A stretch of DNA of 64,000 nucleotides from Thamnidium elegans (GCA_025201345.1 JAIXMG010000036.1:248001-312000); one strand, 5' to 3'. Shown: positions 47,248-60,414, counted from the first letter of the stretch. Translations and numbers: made by a program. The notes: generated by a model from the letters alone, not told the origin.

Positions 47248-49541
47248 TTAAGCAGAAGCCATAAGCTTGGCTTGCAAAGCAAGAGATTTTTCAATAGAAT
47301 TACAATAATTTTGATACTTGATGATTTCAAGTAAGAGGTAACGAGATTTTTTCTCATAGTTAATCATGGCTCTAGCACCATACTTGGAAGAGATACCAAA
47401 GAAGGTTTCCATTTTTGGCTTGATATCACTATGTTGATCCAACTGAGCAGATAGCTCTTTAACATGCTTGTGAAGAACCTCAAGTTGAGCAGATTCTTCC
47501 AACATACTGCTGATAGTAGGACAAGCAGGAGTTTGCCATTCATGAACCATAACTTGGTTGTTTTCTTCAGCAATAGTTTCTAAACAAAGACCCCATCCAT
47601 ATTCCATGGAACTGATACCGCCAACTAAAGGCTCTTTGCTTTCACGAGCAGCCCAATAGTTACAGGTAGAAACCCATTCATGAACTTGTTCAGCAGATCC
47701 AACTTGGAACACATAGACTGCTCCATTAGATTGTTGAAGAGTAAAAGTGTGTTGACGTTGACGACTATAACCAGAAGTAAGAGCATTGGAAAGAGTATGC
47801 TTAAGATCAATAGATCCAATAAGTTGAGCATGAGACATCCAGTTACCGTCACCAATAGCAAAGCTGTTATTACTAGCAGCCGAAACTTGAGAGGCAGCAT
47901 CAGATGAGATGTTGTGAGAAGAACGAGTACGTTTAGCACAGCTGGTGTTATCAAGCTTATACATACGAAGTTGACTACGTTCAATCACCATAAAGCAATC
48001 TTTCCAGTCACGATGCTTAGCCTTCTGGTTAGATTGTTCCAAAAGATGCTTGCGAGACACCATACCTTCTTTATAGTAAGGAGCATTACTAGTATAAGAA
48101 GTAGGAAGTTCAGTGCTTTGAAGATGAGAAGCAACAACTTGATATTGCATAACAGAGGAAGGAGCAACAGAGTTAGAAGAAGCAATAGAAGTGGTCTCAC
48201 AAGCAGCAGTGTTAAGGGGCATAGGTTCACGAGTATTTTTCCAAATAATAGTACCAACGCTACGTTTGAAAGCAGCGCTGACACGATTATTTTGCATAGA
48301 GATAGGGGAAGAAGAAGGGTTTGCAATTTGGTTGTTACGAATATTATTGTACATTTGCTTAAGTAAGCTTTTGACTTCATCTTGGAAGGATTTAGAGTAT
48401 GAATTGAGAGATTGGGCATAGGCAGAAGACTTGGCAGATAAATCACTGGTATTGGTAGTAATACGTTGAAGAGGGGCCCAATCATATGATCGAGTAGAGA
48501 TACCACTGCTTCTGTGACTTTCAGCAAGCATGCTGTATGCAGGAGATCCAGTAGAGATGGTGTTCATAGTGTTTTTAACAAAGGCTGATTGAGACATTTT
48601 TTTGTAGTCACCTTGTGCAACGTGAAGATCGGTATTTAACAATAAGAGAGAATAGACAATGGCATGTACAATATCAGTGGTACCAAAAATACAAGTAGGA
48701 TTACACTGGAAAAAGCGAGTAGAGAATTGAAGCAAGACACGATCAATTTGTTGAGTCTCGCCTTTAAGGTAAAGCTTGGAACATAAACTACGGAAAGCTT
48801 CTTCAAGTTTCATATCCTTAAAGTCAAAGTGTGCCATATATGATTCAAGAATAGAGTTGCTGGCAGCTTGACCGTTACCAATCCATTCAACAATGTGATC
48901 CAAGTCACTATAGACTGTAACATCTTGATCCCAGATACGTTGAGCGTATTCAATAGCTGTGGTATTAACGGAAATAGGGGCTGTGACTTCTTCTTTAGTA
49001 GTGTTGGAGCTAATTTCACTGTCGTACCAGACGATCTCAGTAGTATCGGCTTTAGAGGAAGCAGCACTTTCATTCTTCTTAATAATAGGAACAAATGTGA
49101 GCTTGTATTGAGTTTTCTTCTTATCAGAAGATAAAGATGATTTAAAGCAATCTTTAGCAGAAGTGGATTTAGCGATTTTCTTGAAGAAACGACTTAATGC
49201 CTAAAAAGAAAGAAAAAAAATTAGTTACACTAAAATTTATTGGGGGATCATCTTTTTTTTTTTTTTACCTTTGCTTTTGATGTGGTTGATTTAGGTTTGG
49301 GGGGTTCTTGTGTAAGAAAAGGAAGTGCAGCCTCTTTTTGAGCTTGTGTCAATTTAATAGGCATGGGCATAGCTTTTGATTCTGTTGGAGCTGAATTTGC
49401 TGGTGAAACTGTGTTGAATTTTTTACTGACAGACTTACGAATAAGCTTTTTTAATAATGTGCTAGATTTGTCCATTGTTGAGTTATAAGAACAAGGAAGT
49501 GTTGAATCTGAAGGTAATGATTTAATAGATGAAGAGTACAT
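47248..49541 (-). CDS. Sec7-PH Arf guanine-nucleotide exchange factor (Syt1/EFA6-like)
   Basis: Two exons, 49541..49269 and 49200..47248 (phase 0); 741 residues from M at 49541. The Sec7 domain shows motif 1 LYLKGETQQIDRVLLQFSTR with the catalytic glutamate (about residue 239) and motif 2 DIVHAIVYSLLLLNTDLH. A PH domain follows (EGMVSRKHL... DWKDCFMVIERSQLRMYKLD ... FTLQQSNGAVYVFQVGSAEQVHEWV), then a coiled-coil C-terminus. This Sec7-then-PH order is that of the EFA6/PSD and yeast Syt1 groups, which activate Arf or Arl GTPases at membranes. The open frame extends upstream to 49670 and adds a hydrophobic segment. I prefer 49541 or the later ATG at 49475, because the family starts are not transmembrane. 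Confidence 0.88.
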
Positions 49542-51659
49542 AAGAATTTGAATATTTAATATGTGAAGTACGAGACTAATAGGTGTAAGAGTTAATGTGA
49601 AGAATAAGATGAAGATAATAGTAATAATTTGTATTTGTGTTTGACTATTCATGAGAAGAGAAATAGGCAAAAGTTGTTCAAGTTATTTATTATATTATTT
49701 GATACTTTTTTTTTATTTTTCGGTCGAAGAAAGTCTGTCTTTATATATAAATTTGGATTTTACCAAACCCCCTTATTAAATTTATGTCTTTTTATTTTTT
49801 ATTTTTTTTACACTTTTTCTTTTTACGTTTATCTTGATTTGTTCACACAGGATTTAAGTAAAAATTACATGAATCAAAAGCCCTCGTTCTGTACATTACA
49901 TACATCTATTTTTTTTCAATTTAAATACATTTTTTCATTAGGTAAAATCTATAAACTTTCTTGTCTTTTCGATATAAAATACGGAAGAAAAAGAGATTTT
50001 CCTCCTGCATTTTGAACTGAGGATGGTTTGGGGGACTTGGGGGGAGCAAATAAGATAATAATTGGGGGGATATTGTAAAATATATACCGATTTTGATTAT
50101 AAGAAGGCAGCTGGTGTTGTTTTATGATGAAAATAATATTTATCAAACTATCCAACATGTATATACGAAAGAAAAAGAAATAAAAAGAAATAAAAATTTG
50201 TATATATTTACAAAGTAAAAAAGTGTGAATAGATATATATAAATTGGGGGATTGATTTTGGGGGATAAATACCAATGATTATTTTTGAGATGGATATCGA
50301 GTTTTACAGTGTCTAAAATCGATGATGGTGGGTGCATCATGGTTTTATTTTATAAATCTAAGGAACATTAATGGTTTATTAGGTAAAGCAACATTATATT
50401 TTTTTGGGGGGTAGAAATAATGTATGGGGGGTCAAAATTTTGGTAGATTCAGCCAACCTCTTCAAATCGAAAAATAGGCCATTGAAAACCGATATCAAAG
50501 CTAAAAGGGAGATGAGCATGTAAAAGAAACATGCGTAGTGGGGGCTATTTTATCCCACATATAATGAAATCAAGGCAAATCGTAAAACTGGGCTTCATTT
50601 TCGATTTTGAAAAGAAGGGAGGTAAATCAAAGAAATTTGTTAAGGGATGGGTTGCATAAAAAGTAATATATATTCATCTATGCAAAGTGTTTGTGATTTC
50701 CCAAACGGGAATAAAACACTAATCTATCAAAAACTGATGCTGCAATTCAAAACTGTTACTTTTTTGTACAGAGTCTTAATAGCACCATTTTCTTTTTTTT
50801 TTGATTTAAATATTACGCCAAAATTAATTTTCGAAGAAAAAAGTATTCAGTTATAAGAGTAACTCTTATGGGGGTAGCATCTGCTTTCTCGATATTTGAC
50901 ATGTTTTAGTAGAACGAATTAACCTAACAATAATAATAACTAAAGTTAATGTTGTATATATATGATACTTTTAGCTTGTATATAGTGTCATGAAACGAGA
51001 GAGAGAGAAAAAAATTAATACAGTGTCATACAACTACATAGAATATATGTAGTTTCAAAAGAAAAGAAAAGCGATTCAAAAAATAAATGACATCTTTTTA
51101 TACAATTCTTCAAAAAGCGAAGGAACGTGGACAATGAGATGTCAGACATTTAATCTGCATCCAAATGGTCCACGAGATACCCTATGAAAAGTTTTAAACT
51201 TAAATATCAATTAGAATATTCTAGGGTAATATTTTAAGATCGCAAAATTGGGAGCTTAACTTTATACATATACACAGAAATATTAAAGTAAACATGCCGA
51301 TTGATATATTCTTCACTGATGATACTTTATAAAAAAAAAAAAAAAAAAAAAAAAAGAAGGTGTTAACATCTAATAATACGTATATTCTAAATATAAGATA
51401 AAGTATATATATAAATGTGTAAGTTTATTTATCGAATACTTTAGTGGTTTGTAGCTATGATTTTAAGAACAATTGATTTACGATTCCGGTAAATGAAACA
51501 TATCTCTGTCGTGACGAAACAAGGTACTAGAAGAAGATGATCTCCCTCGAAATACAGTTTAATCAGAAAATAAAACCTACGCCATTTTGTACATCATGTA
51601 TCTATGGCTATCGACAAATTACCCGATATCTTCGATGGATAGAGGAAAAAAAAAGTATT
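49542..51659. other. Gene-free region with scattered G runs
   Basis: No convincing gene. From about 50027 to 50450 there are roughly ten G runs of four or more on the + strand. Some lie close to GATATCGAG or CCGATATC (50292, 50489), so this may be an outlying part of the repeat array further right. A23 run near 51332-51354. Short ORFs (50647-50856 and others) have no family features. Confidence 0.4.
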
Positions 51660-52860
51660 TAACAATACATAAATGGGGGGGATTATTAAATGGCTTATTG
51701 TTTTGTTGAATTGGGGGAGCTTTATTTTGTTTATGGGATAGTAAAATGTTGGGGGATGTAAAATCTAATATTTGGTATCCAGTATCGGTTCTTGGTTGGA
51801 AAAATATTGGGTGAGGGACAACATTTGATATCGAATATCAGTTCTCCACTAAAAAGAATTACTGGGGGGGGGTATTAAGAAAATATCGGGGGAGTAAGTA
51901 AAACCGATATCGAAATGATTATTCACTAAGAGAATATGGGGGGGGGGGGAGGAGAGTTATACTTAATGTCTCGTCACTAGAAAAATATTGGGGAGAGAAG
52001 ATACTTACTCGATATTTCAGCGTATCAATTCTATTTTACACTATAGAAATATGGGGGGGGGGATTAGTATAATCGATATCTATTTTACGCTAAGAGGGTA
52101 TTGGGGGGTAAGTGCATTCGATATCGAAAAATTATTTTACCACTGCTAAAGAGGATAAAAAGATGGGAGGGGGGAGTAAAGGCATATTCGAAAACTAGTA
52201 TCGATTCTACGCTATAGATATATTGGGGGTAAGTACGATATCGAAAATATTATTTCATCACTGCTAAAAGATGGGGGGATAAAGACATCCTCGATATCGA
52301 AATATTACTTTATCAATGCTACAAAAATTAAAAAGTGGGGGGGGGGGATAAAGGTATACTCAATATCTAGTATCGGTTCTACACTATAGATATCTTGGGG
52401 GGAGGGGGGTCCGTACATTCGATATCGAAAGCATTATTTCTCGCTCTAAAGAAATAAAAGATGGGGGAATAAAGACGTACTCGATATCGAAAATATAATT
52501 TCCACTACTATAAAATCAAACAGATGGGGGGAGTAAAGGTATATTCGATATACGGTATCAATTATACTGTAAACGTATTTGGGGGACCTCGTTTGTTGGA
52601 TAATGAGTGCATCGTTTTTTTTACCAGTACGACAACAAAAAATTGGGGGGTATATTTGATATCAGATACCCCCCATCTTTTTTCCTTTATAGTATTAAAA
52701 TTTTCTCGCTGTTATGAGAGGCATTTTCAAGATCAAAAATCTGTGAGTATGGGGGGGGGGAATCTAGTTTTTTGAATAACCAAATTTACTACACACCTGT
52801 ATATCTAGAATATTCTTGCATTGCTTGGAGATAGAAAATAGTGGGGGATAGATTGAGGGA
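51660..52860 (+). repeat. Diverged G-run / GATATC repeat array
   Basis: About 1.2 kb in which some twenty G runs of 5-11 alternate with at least seven copies of GATATCGA. Recurring blocks are GATGGGGGG-ATAAAG, GTATCGGTTCTACACTATAG, ATTCGATATCGAAA-ATTATTT and CACTGCTAAAG. Their order repeats, for example at about 52100-52200, 52215-52290 and 52400-52500. A complex unit of about 150-170 bp with two G-run half-units fits. G runs are almost all on the + strand; only one C run of similar length is seen (near 52670). No open frame survives. Function unknown: satellite, decayed element or transcribed non-coding repeat are all possible. Confidence 0.7.
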
Positions 52861-55800
52861 ACTCAATGGCGGTTATTTTCTTTTCTTTATCGATACAAGA
52901 GTATTTTAGGACCACTCTGCTTTTTTTTTAAAAAAAAAAATTATTCTTCTAACTAATAGACCCAAATACCGAAACAGGGCCAATTTTACTAGAGATAATG
53001 CATAGCAGCAGTTTAGATCAACAATATTTTTTGTTCTCAGAAATAGTAAATGGCTGTACATTTCGAATACGCATATGTCGCAAAAATGACTTGTCTGTTT
53101 CGATGTTTATATCTTCGCTACTATAGATCACAATCAAGTCTTGATAAATAGCTTTGGTGCGTATGCGATTTAAAAATTAGAAGCAAGGGGCGATTTTTTT
53201 CATTCTGATAAATTAAGGAGCCCGATGTTGGTAGGAATTGAGGCATAAATATATTATTCAACACGGTTCCGTACATCCGAAAGTACTCACACTGGATTAT
53301 TTATTATTACTTTTACTGCCATCATTAATCTATTCGAGGTGGATAGAAAGCGATAGTTAATGATAGAGCGATTGAGATAAACGTTTCATTTATGTTGGTT
53401 ATATACCTACTTGTGCGATTTCTAATTAAGCGTAAGAAATTAAGCAACATTCTAAACACAAAGTTAATATCGCGTATCAATATTTATTGATTCAGGCAAC
53501 TCAGAATAAAACTGCTCGTATTTGTAGCAAAACTTGTTAAATCCAGATGTTACAAACGTTTAAACTCAGTTTGTAGCATTATTTCCCTGGGGGAACTGTG
53601 CTTCTTTTTTTTTTTTTTTTTTTACACTGGGGAAATATCTGGTACAATTGTTTATTCATGAGGGTAAGGTCTCGATATCATGAGGAACCATAATATATTT
53701 ATAAATAGTGGAATTCGAAACTATGGAAACGATCATCCTTCTACATGAAACCTAGAGTGGGAAGTTTTTTTTTCAATGCTACACATCGTGGTTAAATAAT
53801 GGACAGTAAGTGGGGTCTGAATATGAAGTAACATAAAAAACGAGATCTTGTTTCGGTAACCATGTACGTAAGAGCGCTAGTTTTTTTTTTTTTTTTTTTT
53901 TTTCGGACCAATAGTTTGGTATATATAAGATTAACTACAAAAAGCAGCAAAAAGGGGAGAACTGATGCAAACAAGAATATAAACTTTAATTTTCTTAGGA
54001 AAAAGGCTGGTCGAGTGAGTTAAATGAAAACACGTTCTTTTCTTTGGGTTCTACCGATTCAAACGAAACGTCCAAAGTTACTGACAGATGTGGACGTATC
54101 AATTAAATTGTAAACTTCTATATTTAACCCACATAGGACTATTTTTATCTAATGCATATGATAGACCAAAGAAAAATCAGTTTTATTTTATACAACCGTT
54201 TAACCAAATCCTATTTATACAATCTAACACAAAAGTTTTATAGCATAAATCTGATGACTACGAAAGAAGGTGAGAGTATATTTTGTTTGTATGGAAACTT
54301 TACAGTTTAAATGGTACTTTTAATAAAAGATCAACGGGAATACAATGTACTACTATCAATTGACTGAGATTCAAATTTCGTATTTGCAGACAAGGTAATA
54401 CCTATAAAGCATTTACTTTCTTGTAAAACAAAGCAGTAATACATACTTCTGATGATGAATCTAGGTTAAGGATAGCTTCTAATCTTGACTCTATTTCTAA
54501 TTTTATTACATCACACATTTTTTTTTGACAATCGGTATCTTTTTTCTCATGAGCTTTTTTTGTATGGACTGAGAAGAAGTAGAATTCATTCGTCTTCTTT
54601 ACGACACATATCTGTCCGACAGGGCAGCTCAGTTCAAATTAGCATAATTTCATACCTAAAATGAATGTATTTTATATTATGACGTTCAAGAGGGGTGGAC
54701 TCGATCAGTTTCAATAATATCCTCTAGAAACTTTGACATATTGATGGAAAATTGGGTATTTGGTGACACTATGGTACTTTATATTTCTTTTGTTTCTTCA
54801 GAGGAAAAAACGTCAGCCTGGTGCTTATCGTTGATGTCTAATATAAACGAACAAGCAAAGCTAAAAATATGGTTAGAAGATGATTCTAATTAATTCAATC
54901 ATGATAAATAGGCTAATTTTAAGCTGATAAAACGGGAGATGTATTTAATCATAATGATGCGTACTCGTATTTATATGTTAGCTAGTTAATCATTATTATA
55001 CGTAGTTATTGTATTTCATGCAAGTTCCTTTTTATATGTGTGGATAAACGAAATTGAATGAGCGCATGAATAGGTAATACAATTAGGACTAATCCATCCT
55101 TGTGGCTTTATTTATTCCATAATAGCTCATATTTCTCTTTTTTATTAACTTTATACTTATATCTATGCTGATTATATGATATTTATGTAATACTCTAATT
55201 GCAGGCACGTCTTGAGCTAAAGTACTTTTTTTTTTTTTGCTAAGCGAGGATCAAGCAAAAATGCTTTAGCCCAATTAAAATTTTCCAGTCACCTAGAATA
55301 TTTTTTTTGTAATTCACTCAAGTAAAATGAAGGGGGAACTATTTTATTTTCATTGTTGTATAAGTTCTGTTTTCAGGTGCTCACTAAGATAACCGGTGTA
55401 ACAGAAATAAACTGAAAGCTCTTCTTTCTTAATAACATTGTGTCACATCATATGGTTTAAGATATTGCTGAATATAGAAATTATAACATTTTATTTTAAA
55501 CCTGGTATTTAACAAAACGTTGGTTATTACCAAAAAAGTCGATATAAAATATTATGGCAAGACTTTTAATAAAGAGTATCCGCAGTCTGATGGTATTACA
55601 GCCTATGTATGGGTTCAATAGACTATCTAGACATATAGGGGTAAAAATAGTTTTTGCTTGCTTACAGTGGCGTCGTATTGCTTACCTACACTTTTGGTAC
55701 CTATTCTCAAATAACTGCTTCACCACTTCTCCTTATTATATATTATAGAATTTATGACCTGGCATTACCGTTGATCCTTTGATAGGGAGGTTTCTGGTAC

Positions 55801-56327
55801 AATTGTTATTTTAGACAAGGAAAAAGATAATGTTCTTTTTTGATTTGAAAATGTTATACAATCGCGGTCCTTTAATGGAGCACGTATTTTCATGACCACT
55901 TAAGAATATGGTAAAAATAGAATCTGTTTTATTTCAATTGTTATCAATGAACTGCCACTTTGTTTTTCTGATAATGTTAATTCAATAAATAAAAAAAAAG
56001 GTGTCATAAATGTTATAACAATAACAAGCATAGAAAATGTCCAGGTATTCCCACCCAAGGAAAAAGAAAAAGTCTATGTTGCTCTTTTTTTAAACGAACT
56101 AAGGAGGATTGCTTTGGGCTATTTCCTCAAGAAACACAAATGTATAGCTTGTATACGGAAAGCGAAATTATATTCTAAAAAAAAAAGGTTGTACTACTAA
56201 AATTTAAATTTTGGATTAACGATGAATTAGTATAAAAAGAGATAATATTTCCAATCTTTTCGTTTTTATATTTTATTCATTAAAAACCGATCCTTTCATT
56301 TCACCTTTTACCTTCATTTTTTTTTAA
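52861..56327. other. Gene-poor region, right part
   Basis: 3.5 kb with no supported gene apart from a possible remnant at 54402-54638. T runs occur at 53607-53624 and 53880-53902. The last 200 bp are the chitin deacetylase promoter, with TATTTTATTCATT near 56267. Confidence 0.4.
54402..54638 (-). other. Coding-like remnant, unassigned
   Basis: An open minus-strand frame without an ATG near its start (FELSCPVGQICVVKKTNEFY, then CQKKMCDVIKLEIESRLEAI), followed by a GTATGT donor-like site after SSSE. It looks like an exon. Flanking exons were not found, and a TAA precedes it. I do not recognise the family. Confidence 0.3.
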
Positions 56328-57173
56328 ATGCGTTCCACATTCCTTATTACTTTGGCTGCTATCGCCACTGCAGTTTCTGCTGCCCCCGCTCCTCTTGAAA
56401 AGAGAGCTGCCAAGGCTCAAATCATTAGCACCTGTACTGTTCCCGGTACCATTGCTTTGACCTTCGATGATGGACCATACGAATACACTTGGGCTTTAGC
56501 TGATGCTCTTAAGTCTGCTGGTGTAACTGGTACTTTCTTCATGAACGGTGAAAACTGGGTGTAAGTTTATTATTGCAATTAGAGTAGCATTTAAACTAAT
56601 TATTTTTTTTATTATTATTGTAGTGACGTTAACAAGCAATCTGTTAAGACTTCTGCTGGTACCAAGACCTACAAGCAAGTTATCAAGCACGTTTATGACC
56701 AAGGTCATCAACTTGCTAGTCACACCTATACCCATCTTGAACTCGGTGGTCAAACTGCTGCTAAGGTCAAGAGTGAAATGACCAAGATGGAAACCGTCTT
56801 CCGTTCCGTCATTGGTAAGAACCCCATCCACATGCGTCCCCCCGCTGGTGTCTTATCTAATACAGCCCTCACTGTCTTGGGTGATCTTGGTTACAAGGTT
56901 ATCCTCTGGGATCTTGATTCCAACGATTGGCAATACACTGCTTCCTCCAACATTGGCAAGGAGCAAAAGAACTACAAGGACGTTATTGAGAAGGATGCCA
57001 AGAAGAACCCTCAAGGCCATATTGCTCTTCATCATGATGTCTACAAGAAGACTGTCGAAGATTTAGTTCCTTGGGTTATCAAGTACATTAAGAGTAAGAA
57101 GAACTACAAGTTCGTCTCTGTTGCTGAATGTCTCGGTGGCTCCAAGGGTTCTGCTTACAAGACCAAGAAGTAA
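56328..57173 (+). CDS. Secreted chitin/polysaccharide deacetylase (NodB domain)
   Basis: Two exons, 56328..56560 and 56624..57173 (phase 2); 260 residues. A signal peptide (MRSTFLITLAAIATAVSAAP) is followed by EKR, a Kex2-like site. The NodB domain has all five motifs: TFDDGP (D47, D48), HTYTH (metal histidines), RPPAG, DLDSNDW and LHHD. It removes acetyl groups from chitin to make chitosan, the main wall polymer of Mucorales, and acts outside the plasma membrane. Third positions are richer in C/G than in neighbours, as in highly expressed fungal genes. Chitin deacetylase is the likely activity; other N-acetyl-glucan substrates cannot be excluded. No chitin-binding domain or GPI signal is visible. 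Confidence 0.94.
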
Positions 57174-57782
57174 ATCTCCTGCTCCATCCCCCCTTTAATT
57201 CCCCTCTTGCTGCTTGGTAGCTAATCTTATACACTGTATTTTTTTCTTCTAAATAAATGTACTAGTACTTTTCTTTTTTTTATTATTGTAACATAAATTT
57301 TTTTTTGTCAAAATAGTGCTAAAATAGTATTAAATGGCTCTTAAAAAAATAGTAGCTTTTTTATACGTAAGATGCCCCGAAAGACTACTTATTAGTAGTA
57401 TTATTATGACTATGCTCAAGCCCAATATAATACTTTAAAATAAAGAGATTATGATTAAAAGTTGATGAACAAGTCATATAACATTTTCATCTTTCGTGGT
57501 TCACTACTTAACGCTATCGATATTTTCACTTTATACGCGTTTATACAGCATTTTTTATTAAAAAGGAAAATATATAAAAAACACAATCTACTAATCTTTA
57601 AAAACAAAATTGCGCTCAGGTAATCTGCTACTGTCAATGGTACTTTACGCTCGTGCTACTACGGCTTATTTATAATCCGGCCACCCAGAGTGACTTGGTT
57701 AATTCTGACGCGCTTGAAAAAAACATGCCTTTTTTTTTTTTATTCTCACATCTTCTTTTAACATTATTTATATCCAACAAAA
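57174..57782. other. 3'UTR and Mad1 promoter
   Basis: 609 bp. AAATAAATG near 57252 probably serves as polyadenylation signal of the deacetylase. A T run and CATCTTCTTTTAAC precede the Mad1 ATG. No gene seen. Confidence 0.45.
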
Positions 57783-60414
57783 ATGGCTGAAGTAAGTTAT
57801 GATGGTAAACCTACAAATGAAAGTACACGAATACTTATTAAACCAAATAGAAAACTACAATTAAACGACGACGAGTAACAGAGGAAATATTATCTTCGTA
57901 CTCCATTACGAGTAATTTTGTTCATCAAGATACAAACATGGGTAAATATAAAAAGCTATCTTTACTACGTTATGATAACTAAAGAAAAAGGATACATCTC
58001 TTTATATATATATATATATATACATATTATAGAAAAATTACAAAAAATCAATTTACAAGTCGAAAGACTTCAACAAGAAAATTTCAAAATTGTTAAACAA
58101 CTTGAATGTTCTAAAATTACTCACAGATTAAGCGTCCAGGAAAACACACAAAAAATTGGAGAGCTTATTAAAGATCGAAATGTAAGATGTTGACACCTTC
58201 CCTTGTATACATATATATATATATATACTAATATTTAAATAATTATAGGATTGTAAAGCAAGAGCTATTTTACATCATAAACGTTCTGAAGATGCAACTA
58301 AAACTTTACAAACGATGAAAGCAGAGCATGTCAAAGTGACAGTAAGTTATTATTACTTTAAAAACAACCTTTTGAGCTTGGTATTGACTGGTATATATTA
58401 GGCCGACTTGAGAGAATCATTAAATCAATCTCGTTCAACCATTTTACAACTTGAACAAGCATTGGATTCACAGCAACGGTTCAATAGAGAAATGGAATCC
58501 AACTTTAATCTCGAAAAAGATGCTTATGTCAATGAGATTGAAGGTTTAAAAGAACGTGTCAAGTCATTAGAGAAAAAGGTAAATTATCTGAGGGGGGGGG
58601 GTTTCTGTGTGCATATAATTTTCGAATATTCATCCTTTCTTTTATGTGTAGAACCAAGAAAACAATGACTACACAAATAGCCCGCGCACCAGAGAAATTG
58701 AATTAACAAAAAAAGTCAATGAACTGGAAGTTAAATTACTTGAATCTACCAACTCTACACAATCATCATTTAACGAAAGCTTAACCAAAGACTACACAAG
58801 TAAAAAAAATAAAAAAGGAACCCATATAATTCGCATACAATCTAACATTTTTGTCACTATTAGACGTATGCAAACAATTAAAACAATATCAAACCGAAAA
58901 TACAAAACTTGCTCGTGAATTAAAACATTACAAAGGAATTTCTCAAAATGTTGAATACTTGCGAGAAGAAACCAACTCATTAAAGCAACAATTATTAAAG
59001 ACAGAAGAGATCAAGAACGCTAAATTTGTACTTGAAGTAGAAAACGCCAATCTTCGATCTGAAAGAGACGCATGGACTCGTTATTTAGAATCGAAACCAG
59101 AGTATAATCAATTGACACCTAGCAGTATCATTTACGATCTTACCAAACAAATTGATAATGGAAAATACTTGACTACTAGAATTGAACAACTTGAACAAGA
59201 GATTGAAACTCAAAATACTACTATTAATCTATTAGAGGATCATATCTATCAATTAAAGACTACTGTATCTGAAAAGGAAAGAGAAAAATCATTTAATGAT
59301 GAAGAACGTAATATTTACAAGAGAAGAGAAGAAACTCTTAAAAAACATATCAGTATTTTACAATCTCAACTAAAACTTTACGATAACGAAGAGATGAACC
59401 TTATGGAGCAAAGCTACGATGAAAAGAAGGCTGCTCGTATTGCTGAATTAGAGTTACTCTTGAATGAACTCGAAAACCGAGAGGTTGAAGTTCCAAAGAT
59501 AAAGAATGATACTCCTATTGTTGTACCTAATGGTCCTTATGAAAAAATTACATCGGGTACTACAATTCTTGAATTTTTAACTAAAATTCATCAACAAAAG
59601 GAGCTTTATCTTAAAGGTAACTTTCGTTTATAATAAACCCCCCTTTTCCTCCAAGATAAATATGTACTCAGAATAGTTGGTTTTAGATTTAAATGAAGCT
59701 AAAGCTAAAGCACAAGAACAATTCCGTGAACATACAAACCAAACACAATTAAATCAACAAACAAACCAAGAATTAAACCAAGAATCAAACCAAGAATCAA
59801 ACCAAGAATCAAACCAAGAATTAACCCAAGAATTAACCCAAGAATCAAATAAAGAAAATATACCATCAGAAGGTCGTTACCTTTCACTTATTCAAAATCC
59901 AGCCTCTGAAAACTATGCCATCCGTCGTGATTTATTAAACAGACTGCAACAAGAAAACCAAGAATTAATACAAATACAATTAAACAATGCTAAAGATATC
60001 GAAAGCATCCTATTACCTCAATCTACCATCACCAACTATCAAAAACAAAACCAAGATTTACAAAAGAAGGCAGAATCTCTTAATAAACGTATTGATCGTA
60101 TGAAATCTGCTTGTAATGATCAAATAGAAGAGGTTAAAACACAAGTACGTGAATTATTAGGTTATAACATCATATTTAGAAGTGATAGTATTGTTCGCAT
60201 GGAACCTGTGGTTGTGGGTAGTGGAGAATTATCTTTCCTGATCAAATATACAGATCGTGAAAATGAAGAAATCGTGTTACGTATTGTTGGTTCTAATAAG
60301 GAACTGTATATTGAACAATTCCATGATATTTATCAGACTTATGTTATTGAAGATGGTAATATTCCTGCTTTTTTAAATGCTGCTGCCTTGGAACTCTACG
60401 GATTAAAAGCTTAG
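57783..60414 (+). CDS. MAD1: Spindle assembly checkpoint protein Mad1
   Basis: Eight exons: 57783..57791, 57851..57941, 58033..58181, 58249..58341, 58402..58578, 58652..58799, 58864..59616 and 59687..60414; 715 residues, close to human Mad1 (718). The first coding exon is just ATGGCTGAA. Most of the protein is heptad-rich coiled coil. RYLSLIQNP (about 59875-59901) fits the Mad2-interaction motif [KR]-hydrophobic-hydrophobic-x-hydrophobic-x-x-x-P, followed by a coiled coil as in animal Mad1. The C-terminal RWD-like domain ends in IPAFLNAAALELYG. Mad1 recruits Mad2 to unattached kinetochores and delays anaphase. An N-Q-E-[SL] tandem repeat lies just before the Mad2 motif. The acceptor at 59686 is fixed by phase; the nearer 59675 gives a stop. 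Confidence 0.92.
59757..59850 (+). repeat. 15-bp coding tandem repeat in MAD1
   Basis: About six copies of AACCAAGAATCAAAC/AACCCAAGAATTA-type 15-mers, coding for N/T-Q-E-S/L-N repeats. In frame, so it changes only linker length before the Mad2-interaction motif. Confidence 0.75.

Noticed and set aside
47364..48527. Long alternative frames over the Sec7-PH gene
   Set aside because: Leu/Val-rich frames with no domains, shadows of the coding frame.
49542..49670. N-terminal hydrophobic extension of the Sec7-PH protein
   Set aside because: The family does not start with a membrane segment; the later in-frame ATG at 49541 or 49475 fits better.
51660..52860. Telomere or subtelomere repeat
   Set aside because: Single-copy housekeeping genes lie on both sides, and the units do not match TTAGGG-type repeats.
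51660..52860. CRISPR array
   Set aside because: The units are diverged, spacing is irregular, and the genome is eukaryotic.
49672..56327. Centromere
   Set aside because: Gene-free and repeat-bearing, but no retroelements or kinetochore evidence; nothing in the sequence separates it from other intergenic DNA.
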